Shown: positions 40,451 to 51,090, counted from the first letter of the stretch. The stretch is 64,000 nucleotides of DNA from Strigamia acuminata (GCA_949358305.1 OX442324.1:1601501-1665500); one strand, 5' to 3'. Made by a program: numbers and translations. Notes: a model not told the origin generated them from the sequence alone.

Positions 40451-43265
40451 GTTCTATTTTCAGAATGTCCGCGGTCTCCGTACTAAGGCATCGATTTTTC
40501 TTGAGTCTGTGTCCTCCAATGATCAAGTGATTTATTGCTTGGTGGAGACATGGTTGAACGCTACTTGCTATTCTCAAGATTACTTTACACCTGGTTATCA
40601 AGTGTTTCGTTCTGATCGGGTTGCATTGGGCGGTTTGGATTGTCGTGGGGGTGGTGTGTTGGTGGCGGTTCCTGGAGGTGTGTCGGTGGTGAGGAGGTCA
40701 GACCTGGAGTTGGGGGGTGAATGTGTGTGGGTGGAGCTGCGGACCAAAGCTGTTTCTTCTTCTAATCGTGTTTTGTTGGGTGTTTATTACTTTAAGCCGG
40801 ATTTTGGTGTGGAGGCTTATGGGATTTGTCTGGGTGGCCTAGTTGATGCTTTGAGGGGGTTTGATGGGGATGTGTTTTTGATGGGTGATTTTAACCTTCC
40901 TAAGGTGGCTTGGGCTGATTTTTCAGTTGACAGTTGTTCATTGCACGTGGCCACAAAGGCCTTGGCTCTTCGCGAGTCGGTTGATTTGTTGGGTCTTAGG
41001 CAGTTTAACAGTGTTCAGAATGATTTCGGTGTAGTCTTGGATTTGGTTTTTTCAAATGTTTTGACAACTTCGGTTACCCGTCAAATTTTTCCAGTGGTTG
41101 CGGAGGATAGATATCATCCTTCTCTCTGTGTGAGAGTCGTTGATGCCGAATTTGGTCTGTTGGATGCTAAGTATCCGGGATTGAATTTTCGTAAGGGGGA
41201 TTATGTGGGGCTTTATTGCTATTTGAGAGGTGTTGATTGGTCTCCTCTAACGAGTTCCTTTGATTTAGATTTCTGTGTGAGGTTGTATACTGAAGTGTTG
41301 ATTGCTGCTATTCGTCGTTTTATTCCAAGTTTGTCTGTTAGTAGGGGTCTATTTCCAGTTTGGTTTTCGTCGGAGTTGAAAGCATTATTGAAAAGGAAAA
41401 GATGTTCTCACCGTAGATTTCGGCGTTCTCGTGCCATGGAGCACTATGCTGCTTTTTCGGAATTACGTTCTAGGGTGAAGACTGTGATTAGACGGGATCG
41501 GGCGGATTATTTTGCTCGTCTTGCCACAGCAGTTCGAGTTGATCCTTCGGTGTTCTGGAAATTTGTCAAACCAAGATTCCGGGAGGCCCATTTTGGTATT
41601 TCACTGCTGGTCGATGAGGTCTTGGTTTCTGATCCCGTGGAATTGTGCGATAAGTTCGCCGATTTTTTTTCAGCGGTAATTGTGGGTCGTCCGGGACCAT
41701 CTGTGACTGATCCTCTTGACGGTTTTCCGTTTGGTTCGATTTCTGACCGTGTTGATCGACCATTGGTCTCTATTTCTGATCTTATTTGTGCTGCCAAGAG
41801 ATTGCGTCCAAAGAAATCTTCTGGACCGGATGGTATTCCGTCATTCATTTTAAAGGGTTGTGTTGAAATTTTGAGTACTCCGTTGCTGTATATTTTTAAT
41901 CTTTCTTTGGGCACTGGTATCTTTCCTTCATTGTGGAAGAATTCTATTGTCTCTCCAGTTTTCAAAGGGGGTTCTCGTTTGGAAGTTGGTAGTTACCGTC
42001 CGGTGTCGATGCTTTGTTCTACATCTAAACTTTTGGAATATGTAATTTTAGGATCGGTTGAGGATTGGGTGGATTCGTTCGTTTCGCCCTGTCAGTTTGA
42101 GTTTACTAGGGGTTTGTCGGTAGAGTTGAATCTAATGACAGCATTATCTTCTATTGCTCCGGTATTTCTTTCACGTGGGCAATTTGATATGATATACTTG
42201 GACTTCGCTAAGGCGTTCGACCTGGTTGATCATCGAATTCTGCTCAAAAAGTTGGCTTTTTATGGACTGAGTGACCGTTTTGTTTTTTGGTTTGCCTCTT
42301 TTCTTGGTGGGCGCTCTGGTCGGGTTCGCTGCAACGGCACGGTCGGTTCTCCTTTCAACCTTTTCGATGCTGGTGTTCCGCAGGGCTCGATACTGGGGCC
42401 GATATTGTTTAAGATATATATTAATGATTTGTCTGATTTGTTGTCGGGGTTTTTTCGATCATTTTTCGCTGATGATACCAAGATCGGTAGTACGGTGGGG
42501 GAACTCAGCGACTGTGAAGCTCTTCAACGTGTTTTGGTACGTGTTGAGCATTGGGTGAGGGCCAATCGCATGAAGATTAATGCTTCAAAGTCTGTGGTCG
42601 TGTCGTTTACTCGTCGGCGTAATCGCATTTTGTTTCCGTACAGTCTGTTTGGCTCCAATCTGTCTAGATCTATGACGCAGCGTGATCTGGGGGTAGTGTT
42701 TGACTCCTCGTTGTTGTTTACTTCACATGTGACGAAGCTTGTTTCAAATTGTAATCGTATTTTGGGTATTATTTCAAGGTTGGTCGGAGATTTTAGTACT
42801 TGTGGTCCTTTGCGTTTGCTGTATCTTTCCATGATACGTTCCCGCTTGGTTTTCGCATCCTCTGTTTGGGTTGGTTGTTCTAATTATTTGCTTGCGCGGT
42901 TGGAGGGTGTTCAGCGGCGTTTTGCGCACTTGATCCATCGTCGTTTTTTCCGTTTCTCTGTTTTTAATTATGAGAATATTTTGAAAATTTTGAAAATTCC
43001 TACTATCAAATCACTGTTTATTATTCGTGATGTTTTGTTCGTTGGGGCCATAATTCGGGGGCAGGTGTGTTCCCCTAGTTTGTTGAGTCAATTCCGGTTT
43101 CATGTTCCTGGCTACTTTACACGTCTACATAATGTTTTCGTCCCCTCGAGGGTGAGTTCTGTATATCGATTGTGTACTTGTGTTAATGATTTGCCGTCCA
43201 ATATCGATATTTTTGGGTTGTCGGGTTGTGATCTTAAACGTGAACTGTATGACTTTTTTGTTTAA
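40437..43265 (+). CDS. LINE ORF2: endonuclease and reverse transcriptase
   Basis: The frame is open from 40437 (after TGA 40434-40436) to 43265, about 940 codons without a stop. It starts near QNVRGLRTK, the usual opening of the APE-like endonuclease. The endonuclease has VETWLN, MGDFNLP and related motifs. RT has SGPDGIP, GSYRPVSML, DFAKAFDLVDH, GVPQGSILGP and FADD (about 42468). A Cys-poor C-terminal region follows. There is no in-frame ATG before the endonuclease; the natural start may be the hydrophobic frame by frameshift, or ORF2 may have lost its start. The protein nicks DNA and copies LINE RNA at the nick. Confidence 0.9.
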   Translation, partial: FLFAEFYFQNVRGLRTKASIFLESVSSNDQVIYCLVETWLNATCYSQDYFTPGYQVFRSDRVALGGLDCRGGGVLVAVPGGVSVVRRSDLELGGECVWVELRTKAVSSSNRVLLGVYYFKPDFGVEAYGICLGGLVDALRGFDGDVFLMGDFNLPKVAWADFSVDSCSLHVATKALALRESVDLLGLRQFNSVQNDFGVVLDLVFSNVLTTSVTRQIFPVVAEDRYHPSLCVRVVDAEFGLLDAKYPGLNFRKGDYVGLYCYLRGVDWSPLTSSFDLDFCVRLYTEVLIAAIRRFIPSLSVSRGLFPVWFSSELKALLKRKRCSHRRFRRSRAMEHYAAFSELRSRVKTVIRRDRADYFARLATAVRVDPSVFWKFVKPRFREAHFGISLLVDEVLVSDPVELCDKFADFFSAVIVGRPGPSVTDPLDGFPFGSISDRVDRPLVSISDLICAAKRLRPKKSSGPDGIPSFILKGCVEILSTPLLYIFNLSLGTGIFPSLWKNSIVSPVFKGGSRLEVGSYRPVSMLCSTSKLLEYVILGSVEDWVDSFVSPCQFEFTRGLSVELNLMTALSSIAPVFLSRGQFDMIYLDFAKAFDLVDHRILLKKLAFYGLSDRFVFWFASFLGGRSGRVRCNGTVGSPFNLFDAGVPQGSILGPILFKIYINDLSDLLSGFFRSFFADDTKIGSTVGELSDCEALQRVLVRVEHWVRANRMKINASKSVVVSFTRRRNRILFPYSLFGSNLSRSMTQRDLGVVFDSSLLFTSHVTKLVSNCNRILGIISRLVGDFSTCGPLRLLYLSMIRSRLVFASSVWVGCSNYLLARLEGVQRRFAHLIHRRFFRFSVFNYENILKILKIPTIKSLFIIRDVLFVGAIIRGQVCSPSLLSQFRFHVPGYFTRLHNVFVPSRVSSVYRLCTCVNDLPSNIDIFGLSGCDLKRELYDFFV

Positions 43266-43471
43266 TGTATTGATTAATTGTTTATTTAGTTGAAATAGTT
43301 GTTGTAAAAACTTTTATTTTTTGTCGTTATGCTTATCAAGTTTGTGGGCAGTTTTGTTTTTTGTATTAATTATGTCCTGTCTGTCCCCCTGTAGGCTTAG
43401 GCTGTTGGGAGGGACAGGATTACTCTGGTAGTAGTTCCAATAAACAATATTATTATTATTATTATTATATC
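43266..43471 (+). other. LINE 3' UTR and (TAT)n tail
   Basis: A T-rich UTR ends AATAAACAA followed by seven or so TAT repeats. Short tandem tails are common at the 3' ends of Jockey/CR1/L2-type LINEs. Confidence 0.7.
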
Positions 43472-43636
43472 ATCATTTGAGATTTAATGATGTCATTTCA
43501 TCATTTGAGATTTAATGATGTCATTTCATCATTTCAGATTTAATGATGTCATTTCATCATTTGAGATTTAATGATGTCATTTCATCATTTGAGATTTAAT
43601 GATGTCATTTCATCATTTGAGATTTAATGATGTCAT
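43472..43636. repeat. 28-bp minisatellite, right block (about 6 copies)
   Basis: The same 28-bp unit as the left block resumes right after the LINE tail. The third unit carries the TTCAGA variant also seen once in the left block. Confidence 0.95.
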
Positions 43637-43691
43637 GATATCAGAACTTTGTTTACCAACATGACTGCCTGCATGAAGACAATAATAGTTT

Positions 43692-43763
43692 GTAGTGGTG
43701 GTCTAGTGGTTAAGGCAATGGACTAGGTATTTTTCCATACCGGTTCAAATCCTGATGTGTGTG
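43692..43763 (+). ncRNA. tRNA-derived sequence (SINE head or tRNA pseudogene)
   Basis: Box A-like TGGTCTAGTGG (43699-43709) and box B-like GGTTCAAATCC (43742-43752) have tRNA-like spacing. The D stem can form, but the anticodon loop would be 11 nt and the acceptor stem does not pair. An AT-rich tail follows. A functional tRNA is unlikely. Confidence 0.5.
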
Positions 43764-44206
43764 AAAATTTTTACTTTTATTTTTTATTTATTTTTAGCAG
43801 TAATTTTAATGTTTGTAATTTTTTATTTGTTAAAAAATTAAAATTAATTAAATTAAAATATAAGTATGCTGCCTTATGTCAATGTGGCTATTCCGCCATT
43901 TCTTAAGCACAACTAATGTGCTAAAGAAAACTAATTTTATTACGATATTTACCACTGGCGAAAATACCTCATTAAAATCAATGCCTGGTTTCTGGGGAAA
44001 AACCTTGTGCAACGAGTCTAGTGCGAAAACGTTTCATTGTTTCTTTGTGATCTCGTTTCAAACAGTGGATTGATTTCCAGCAATGTTTTTCCCGTTACTG
44101 ATTCAACTTCTGAATAAATGTTTCTATCTTTAAATATGGAAATTTTTACTTGTATGGCTGTGAGGCCTGACGGCCTCATGTCTGTTACGAGTGCACTCAA
44201 CGACCT
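43764..44206. other. AT-rich spacer
   Basis: No recognised gene or repeat other than A/T tracts after the tRNA-like block. Confidence 0.35.
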
Positions 44207-44400
44207 TGTGCTCACCGCGCGTAGTGGCCACCTGGCGCACCTGTCGGGCTGATGACATCATTTCCAACAAGAAGATTTGTTCAATATTTATCATTTTTCT
44301 TTTGTTTACCTTTTTGTATTTGCCGAGAATAAAAGACAGTCTTTACAGAACATTTAAACGTGACGGTTCGACTCTTCCTTTTCAATACACACAGCTAACA
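44207..44400 (+). repeat. G3 5' LTR (194 bp)
   Basis: It begins TGTGCTCACCGCG and ends CAGCTAACA; AATAAA lies at 44329-44334. The PBS TGGTGCAGTCC follows directly (44401-44411). Confidence 0.85.
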
Positions 44401-44411
44401 TGGTGCAGTCC
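44401..44411 (+). promoter_or_regulatory. G3 primer-binding site
   Basis: TGGTGCAGTCC starts at the first base after the LTR and would pair with a tRNA 3' end. Confidence 0.6.
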
Positions 44412-44533
44412 ACAGGCCAGTGAACTTTTTCGTTGCTGCTGTGTGTCGGGACTCATAAAAAACTTTGGTCGCCCCAAAGAGAGTGGATTAGTGGGCGTGT
44501 GCGTGTGCGTGCGGAAAAGTGTTAAGTTACCAA

Positions 44534-46138
44534 ATGGCAGACATGAAAAGTGTGCTGACATCAACATGTAATGCGGTGCTAGCTCTCCTAACAAGCGACA
44601 ATATTCGAATCGAGTGTTTGTTGCGAGGGATCGATGTTAGCAATTGTAAGAAAAAGTACGATTTTCTCGCGACTTTGATGGCGGACAACGTGGCCAAGGA
44701 AACGCCCAAAGTCAAGGCTGGGACGCAGCAAGCGACTGTTACGGCGTCGGCAACGGGACTGTCGGGATTTATCAAAGTCCAACACGAAACGGACACTTCT
44801 AAGGGTGTCCCGGTATTTAAAAGCAAACGTGATGAAAACCTCGAAAATTTTATTGAGTGTATTGAGCGGGCAGCGACGCTCAGAAAGTGGACCGAACACG
44901 CAAAAATTGTCGTCGCGAACGGGCAACTTAAGAAAGAAATTTTCAGAAATTTTCAGAAAAAAATTAATTGTGTGGACAGAATGGGAGAAATCAATCAAAG
45001 AATATTTTTTGGATGTGGACACGTATGACAGATGGAACAGCGTATAGCCGCGAGAAGGCAGTTGGCGGAAGAGACTCTGACTACTTATTTTGCTGCAAAA
45101 ATCGCATTAATCGAAACGTCTAAAAATACTTTTAGTTTTACCGTTACAGATACCATCAACGTTACCATTGAGGGGATACGAGATTTGCACACTCGGGATT
45201 TGTTTCAAATGGCAAGGTTCGACACGTTCATGGAATTAATTAGAGAAGGACGAGACATTGATCGAAATAGGGAGAGCGCTGAGAGTGTTGAGTCATCGCC
45301 AAAAGCAGTACCGAGGGAGATGGCGAGGGCAAAGTCGGAGGTGCAAATTCGTGGGCCGCGAGATGAGACGTCGTATAAGAAGGGAATGGACATGACGAAA
45401 ATGCAGTGTTGGAGGTTTAATGAGGTGGGCCATTGTTCGTTCGACTGCACGAAGGCGAAGCCGGAGCAGAAGGACGACGATGCGAAGAAGCCACAGATCA
45501 GCACCAAAGGAAAGTCGAATATTTGCATGATTAAAACAAAGTGCCCCGAGTCGAATCTCATGGTCGTGGACTGTTTGTCAGCCGAGTTCGGGGGGCAAAT
45601 GGAGGCCCTGATTCACTATGGGGCGAATTGTTCAACAGTGGACCAGGTCTTTCTCGACAACAGCGTGGAGATCCGCCCCAATTTAGAGAAGGAATACTTT
45701 AAAACATTGATGTAAATGTACAAATTGGCAAAATGAGGACGAGAATCGACGACGTTGCGGTGTTGCAAAATTCACCATTTCCGCTGGTGATCCGTATGGA
45801 TTAATGAGTCTACACCTATGTCGAGCTGTATGATGCGCGTGATGCCACAAGTTGCGGCGGTGGACGGGACTTTCGAGAAGGAGATGAGCGCCTTTGTGGG
45901 GTCGGTGGACGAAGACGCCACTTTGGAGGCGAGAGAGCAGCTCCGACGGGTTTTGTGGGAGAACAGAGAGGTGTTCAGCGAACGGGAGGAGTTGGGCACT
46001 TGCGTGGATGAGGAGTGCGAGGTCCGGCTGAAGCACGACAACCCGATTAAAATAAAACCAAGAAAGTTCTCACCGGCGGACGAGAGGGCTTGTGCGGAAA
46101 CATTCGCGCTCTGGCTGAGATTGGGAATTTATCGGCCA
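44534..46138 (+). pseudogene. G3 gypsy gag, protease and RT start
   Basis: It starts at 44534 (MADMKSVLTSTC). The gag changes frame near 44930 and again near 45030, then reads IAARRQLAEETLTTYFA. The single knuckle CWRFNEVGHCSFDC has Phe in place of the second Cys. The protease site reads LIHYGANCS where gypsy enzymes have DSG or DTG, so the catalytic Asp is lost. A later frame (from about 45818) carries the RT N-terminal NPIKIKPRKFSPA region and ends near LGIYRPS, where C6 begins. Confidence 0.83.
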
Positions 46139-46141
46139 TCA

Positions 46142-46365
46142 TGTTATTATTTGGTACTATTTGTTATGATTTGTTCTATTCTTATTATGTATAGAGATTT
46201 ATTCTGTATTAAGGTTTGTATATAGATTTGTTCTATGTTTTGTTTTCATATGTTTTTCACTATGAATAAAGTCATTCATTCACCTGTGTTAATGTGTGTA
46301 CGGTGGTGTTTTTCTTTGCACAGGAATGCATTTAATTCTCATCAAGGATGGTGTACAATATTAAT
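46142..46365 (+). repeat. C6 5' LTR (approximate)
   Basis: The left border is set by loss of G3 RT similarity and the TG start. The right border is set by the PBS. AATAAA lies near 46264. No second copy. Confidence 0.45.
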
Positions 46366-46810
46366 TGGTTATCGGCCTGAGACACATAGGAAAACAAGGT
46401 TATTTTGAAGATTTTGTGCCAAATAGAGTTACTGTGAAGAAAACCAGGAGAGGATAATCTACAAGCAGATAGGAAGAACATCATTTTGGACTTCAGGGAC
46501 ATTAATACAGGTCTGAGACAATTTTTAGTGATATTTCAAATACATGAGACCTATTTTCACCTATAATTTTTAGTTTGGAGATTATATTTGTGATCAGAAA
46601 ATATTTCAAGGCCAGAGTGACAACTTAAGCAATAATCCAAGATGGCTGCCCCCAGTATTTGAGTCAGCTAGTGAATTTTTCATCATTTCTATAGTGATTT
46701 TGGAGGATTTAACCAGTGTTTTCAACGAGGGAGCACCTTTAATGGTTCAGTGGTTGCACTTACTAAATTTTAGTGTGCATTTTGCATTTTGCATTTTGCA
46801 TTTTGCAGAT
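46366..46810 (+). other. C6 leader and damaged gag start
   Basis: Gag N-terminal codons seen in C2 are not recognisable here. A short CATTTTG repeat (about 46778-46805) lies just before the first clear gag residues (DWREKSNFN). Confidence 0.4.
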
Positions 46811-49370
46811 TGGCGTGAAAAATCCAACTTTAATTTAAGAAAAACAAGAGCATATACTACAATTTATTATGCAATTGAGAAGAAATATAGACAATTAATT
46901 GGAGGGACTAAGTGTGGGATAGAGGCGTGGTCAATTTTAGAAAAGAATTTTGAGCCTGTTTCACGTGCACAAATAGTGGATGAGTTTTTCAGTTTGAAGA
47001 TGTCAGTTGGTGAAAGTATTGGGATTTATGCAGCAAAGATCAGAAGAGCAGAGCAGAAATTAGTGGACACAGGGCATAAGCTTGAGGAATTATATAAAGC
47101 TTTTCAATTACCGTACTGCCTCGATTTAACGCCGGTCGTATCTAAACGCCGGCTCCTGATTAAGCGCCGGGCAAACTGAGGACGAAATGGCAATAAACGC
47201 CGGCCTTAAATGAACGCCGGGTTTGTTTAAACGCCGGGTTGAAACGTTTTTTAAACGTTTTGAGAGGTCTTTTGGTCGAAACATCGAAGAATAGCTAGCA
47301 ATGAGTGGCTTTCCAATTTTTTTTTTTCGGGTAGACGCCCGGCGCGAATAATCGCCGGGCTTTGAATGAACGCCGGGGGGGTCAACTAGAAAAAATGAAT
47401 AAACGCCCCGGCGTTAAATCGAGGCAGTACGGTAATAAGATTTTTGCCGGTTGAGTTTCAATCCATAGTACAAAGCATTTACCGATGGGAGAATGATAAG
47501 TTTACCTTAGATAAGGTTGAAAAGGAACTTTTGGCAGAAGAGGGACGCCTTGAACAAATTAAAAGAGATTCGGGACAGTTTTTGATAAAAAAAGCTTTTC
47601 GGGCGACTGGAAGTGCAAATAACACACAAGTATTTAATAGAAGCAATGAGCGAAAGGGTTCTTATAATTTCCAAAGAGGAAATTTCAATCAAAACCGGGG
47701 ACAACAACGTGGAGGTCAAAATTTTCGTGGAAATTATGGAAATAATACACAACAGAGACAATATACAGTATATCTAGAATTGATGGAGGAGCTCAAAGTG
47801 GGGGGCCGTGCTTTAGGTGTAATAGAAGAGGCCATATTGCAAGGAATTATACAGCTCAAATTGTTGTGATGAGTAATGAAGAACCAAATACCAAAATTCA
47901 AGAACCTAATGTAGAAGATGAGGATTTTATTGAGCTTGGATTTTTTACTGAGGTCAATTTAACTAGAGGAATATCGAACGTGTGTGACAATGTCTGGGTA
48001 TTTGATTCGGCTGCGACAAGTCATATTTGCAAGCAAAGAGAACTGTTCAATACTTTTAGAGAAATTCAAAATGGGTCGCTACATTTAGCTGTGGAAAAGA
48101 CTTCAACGCCCATCAAGGGGACGGAAACGGGAACGGAAACTTTTAATACGGAATTTGGACAAAAAAGATTTATTACTTTTAAAAATGTTTTCTACGAACC
48201 AACTATGCGAAGAAATTTGTTATCAGCATCTAAGATGGATGATGCTGGTATTAAGACTATAATGGGCGATGGAAAAGCAACCTTTTACACACCAGATTGG
48301 AAAAATAAGATATTCTCTGCGGAAAGAAGAGGGGATTTATATTTTATAACAGCGAATCCACCTGCAAATGTTCAGAATTGTTCTTCAAAGCAAGCTGAAG
48401 CATGTGTTACATCCGTTCAAGATAAATCAAAGGGATTAGATGATTTATTGTTATGGCATAAGAGATTTTGTCATATTCATGCTGATAATATCAAAATAAC
48501 ATTACAACAACGTGCGGTTAAGAACTTACCTTTATTAGAAGGAAAGATAGATACATGTGCGACATGTGTTTTGGCGAAGAAGAAAGCTATTACACATAAA
48601 CCGATACCGGGACCAAGATCAAACAAGACATTGGAATTAGTCCATATGGATGTCTGTGGACTTCTTAGAACACCATCTCTATCGGGAAAAAGATATATTT
48701 TGTCTATCATTGATGACTATTCTCGATTAACTAACATTTATTTATTGGAAAAGAAAAGCGAAGTTTTTGAACATTTTAAGAACTATCAAGTCAGGATGGA
48801 AAGAGTGACGGGCAACAAAATCCACAACATTCGGACAGACAATGGTCTTGAATTCTGTCATCTCGAATTTGGTCGTCATTTGCAGAATAATGGCATTAAA
48901 CACAAAAGGACTAATGTTTACACACCAAAACAAAATGGCGTTTCCGAGCGCTATAATCAAATCCTAATGGACGGTGTGAGAGCTTTACTTCATTCATCTA
49001 AATTGGGACATAGATTTTGGGCAGAAGCAGCATATACATTCAATTATGTTCGCAATAGAACTTTGAATAAGAAGAATGTTAAAACTCCGTTGGAATTGTT
49101 CTATGGTGTGAAGCCTTCTGTTCAACATTTGAGAACTTTTGAATGTTTTTGTTTTCTGAAAACGCCTAAGGAGAAGCGAGGAAAATTAGACAATAAAGCC
49201 GAGTTGGGAATACTCCTAGGATATGCACAACGTACACGCTTTAGAGACTAAGGAAATTCTTTCAATAGTAGCTGGAGTTCTGCCACCAATTCCATCATTG
49301 GAGGAAACTATTCCACCAATCCAAGAACAATTGGAAGAGACTGCCAATGTTGAAATTCAATGATATCGAA
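46808..49370 (+). pseudogene. C6 copia gag-protease-integrase, split by a MITE
   Basis: The gag resembles C2 (FEPVSRAQI, SIVQSIYRWE). It is interrupted at 47111-47432 by a TA-flanked element and resumes in frame after it. An N/Q/G/R-rich linker follows; the zinc knuckle region near 47800 is damaged and frameshifted. From 47866 one frame holds the protease (FDSAATSHI, with SAA in place of SGA), GAG-pre-integrase and the integrase core (HMDVCG, RTDNGLEF, QNGVSER). It reads to 49251; a hinge piece (PPIPSLEETIPPIQEQ) in another frame follows to about 49360. RT is absent. Confidence 0.87.
47111..47432. mobile_element. TA-flanked MITE with AACGCCGG motif array (322 bp)
   Basis: It begins CCGTACTGCCTCGATTTAAC and ends in the inverse, flanked by TA (47109-47110, 47433-47434). 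Inside, about ten copies of AACGCCGG or close variants lie near both ends in opposite orientations. Non-coding. Confidence 0.82.
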
Positions 49371-49408
49371 AGGCAATTGAGAGATCTGATAAGTCTTGTT
49401 TTGATATA

Positions 49409-50622
49409 CAGGGTGAAAGAAAAGTCTGTTCTCCTCAAATATTTCCTCAGCAATTGCATCTAGGCCAACTTTGATGAAGCGATCGTATACAAAGTTGGGT
49501 GAGAGCAATCCAATGATGTCATCAAATTTGACCTTGAAGGCCATTTTCAAGGTCATTCACTTGCTAACTTCTAAAGCAATCAGGTTAGAGCAAAAAAGTC
49601 AATTACAAAGTTGTAGAGCACCATCAAATTAGTACTATCCAACTTATCTTAGTCATCTTAAGTTAAATGTTTTCTTTTTAAAAAGGAGACAAATCAGAAA
49701 AAAATCAGCAAAGTGAAATTTTTTAATCCTCGGAGGCATAAGGATAAAATGTGCCCCCCCCCCCCCCCCCCGTTTTGGTTTAAGCCAGTATTTATGGACA
49801 ATTTTTAAGTCGATTGATTAAAGGGCCATTTAGTTTGTTTTTAGTTCGGAACTAATTTTATTGAGGACGTAATGTCTAAACAATAAAAATAAATAGATTT
49901 GAGCCATCTGGAGGTGGTTTTAATCACTACTGATAAATGCGAAAAGCTGTTCACTGAAGCGCTGTTTATAAATGCAGCAAAGCCAGCTTAAAAGTTATGC
50001 TGGTGTTTTAAGGGGCAGAAAATTTCCAAGTTGAATATTTAATTAAATAAATGATAAATCATTACAAATTTCACCTGAGATTTACTTTATTATCAGATAA
50101 ACAGTCACAAATTTTCAGCAAAAAAAATTCATATAAAAAAAATTTTCCTATTTAAGAAAAAGCTTGTCCATAAATCCGTATAGCCAAGAGTTAATCTTGT
50201 GATAAAATAATTATTGAGGCATTAAAAAAGCAGTGTTTTTTCTTGTTTACTTGCATAATGATACACATTTGAATACGTTCAGTATTTATGTAATAGAAAT
50301 TTAAGTTTTCTCACAATGGCTGGCTTTATTTCAGCTGATTTGTCTCCTTTTTAAAAGGAAAACATTTAACTTAAGATGACTAAGATAAGTTGGATAGTAC
50401 TAATTTGATGGTGCTCTACAACTTTGTAATTGAATTTTTTGCTCTAACCTGATTGGTTTAGAAGTTAGCAACTGAATAACCTTGAAAATGGCCTTCAAGG
50501 TCAAATTTGATGACATCATTGGACTGCTCTCACCCAACTTTCTATCGATCGCTTCATCAAAGTTGGTATAGATGCAATTGCTGAGGAAATATTTGAGGGA
50601 AACAGACTTTTCTTCCACCCTG
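49409..50622. mobile_element. CAGGGTG palindromic transposon, copy c (1214 bp)
   Basis: TA flanks (49407-49408, 50623-50624); ends CAGGGTGAAAGAAAAGTCTG and its inverse. Arms of about 285 bp, an AT-rich centre of about 630 bp, and a C homopolymer near 49752-49770. This subfamily differs from copies a and b but shares termini. Related pieces lie at 15417 and 62336. Non-coding. Confidence 0.88.
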
Positions 50623-50639
50623 TATATTACAGAATTCGG

Positions 50640-50815
50640 AATAGGACGATACGGCTTAGATCTATAATTGATGTTAAAAATTTTTGTGATGGGAACGATT
50701 TTTGAAGGGACTGATAAGTAAAGGTCTCCGCATACGTATGGATAAGTGTCAACTTTTGAGGAAGGAAGTGAGTTTTCTTGGGTACATTGTGTCCACTACT
50801 ATGTAATGTCCCGAT
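50640..50815 (+). pseudogene. G3 RT thumb fragment
   Basis: The frame reads KGLRIRMDKCQLLRKEVSFL and GYIVS, the usual gypsy RT segment after the YxDD palm. The palm itself is deleted. It ends at a TAA near 50805. Confidence 0.7.
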
Positions 50816-51090
50816 GTCGTTTTCAACCGATCTCAATTTTTATTAATGCTGGTTCTGTACCGTGGTTGAATGTCTCTTCTTAGTAGCATATGCCAAATGT
50901 CGTCGTCTGTTCGAAAGAGCGAGTTGTGTATTGTTTGGGTTTTCTTGTTAAGTTATCCATTACATTTGCCTAGTTTATTTATTCATTGTAAAGAATAAAT
51001 CATTACAATTGCATTGATTTGTTCTGCTTCTATATCGAGAGCATGCTAGCCTCGAAGTATGTACCTGTTTGTTATTCTTTAAGTTGAATT
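50816..51090 (+). other. Degraded segment between G3 RT and RNase H
   Basis: No frame recognised. AT-rich, perhaps a small insertion or strongly decayed connection domain. Confidence 0.3.

Larger units (their letters stand above)
37644..43471 (+). mobile_element. Non-LTR retrotransposon (Jockey/CR1-group LINE)
   Basis: It lies inside the 28-bp minisatellite. It has a 5' UTR (37644-37896), ORF1 with a PHD-like finger, an unusual hydrophobic frame, ORF2 with endonuclease and RT, a 3' UTR and a (TAT)n tail (43448-43470) after AATAAA (43439-43444). A palindromic transposon splits ORF1. The strand is T/G-rich. It appears full length. Confidence 0.9.
46142..49406 (+). mobile_element. Ty1/copia element C6, 5' half, inside G3
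   Basis: LTR-like start TGTTATTATTTGG at 46142, PBS-like GGTTATCGGCC at 46367, then gag, protease and integrase. RT, RNase H and the 3' LTR are missing. It belongs to the C2 family by gag and integrase similarity. A TA-flanked element splits gag, and a palindromic transposon follows the hinge. Confidence 0.82.

Noticed and set aside
43692-43763. Functional tRNA gene
   Set aside because: The anticodon loop would be 11 nt and the acceptor stem does not pair.
49752-49770. C homopolymer as a biological signal
   Set aside because: It is more likely a simple slippage tract, or a sequencing/assembly uncertainty.
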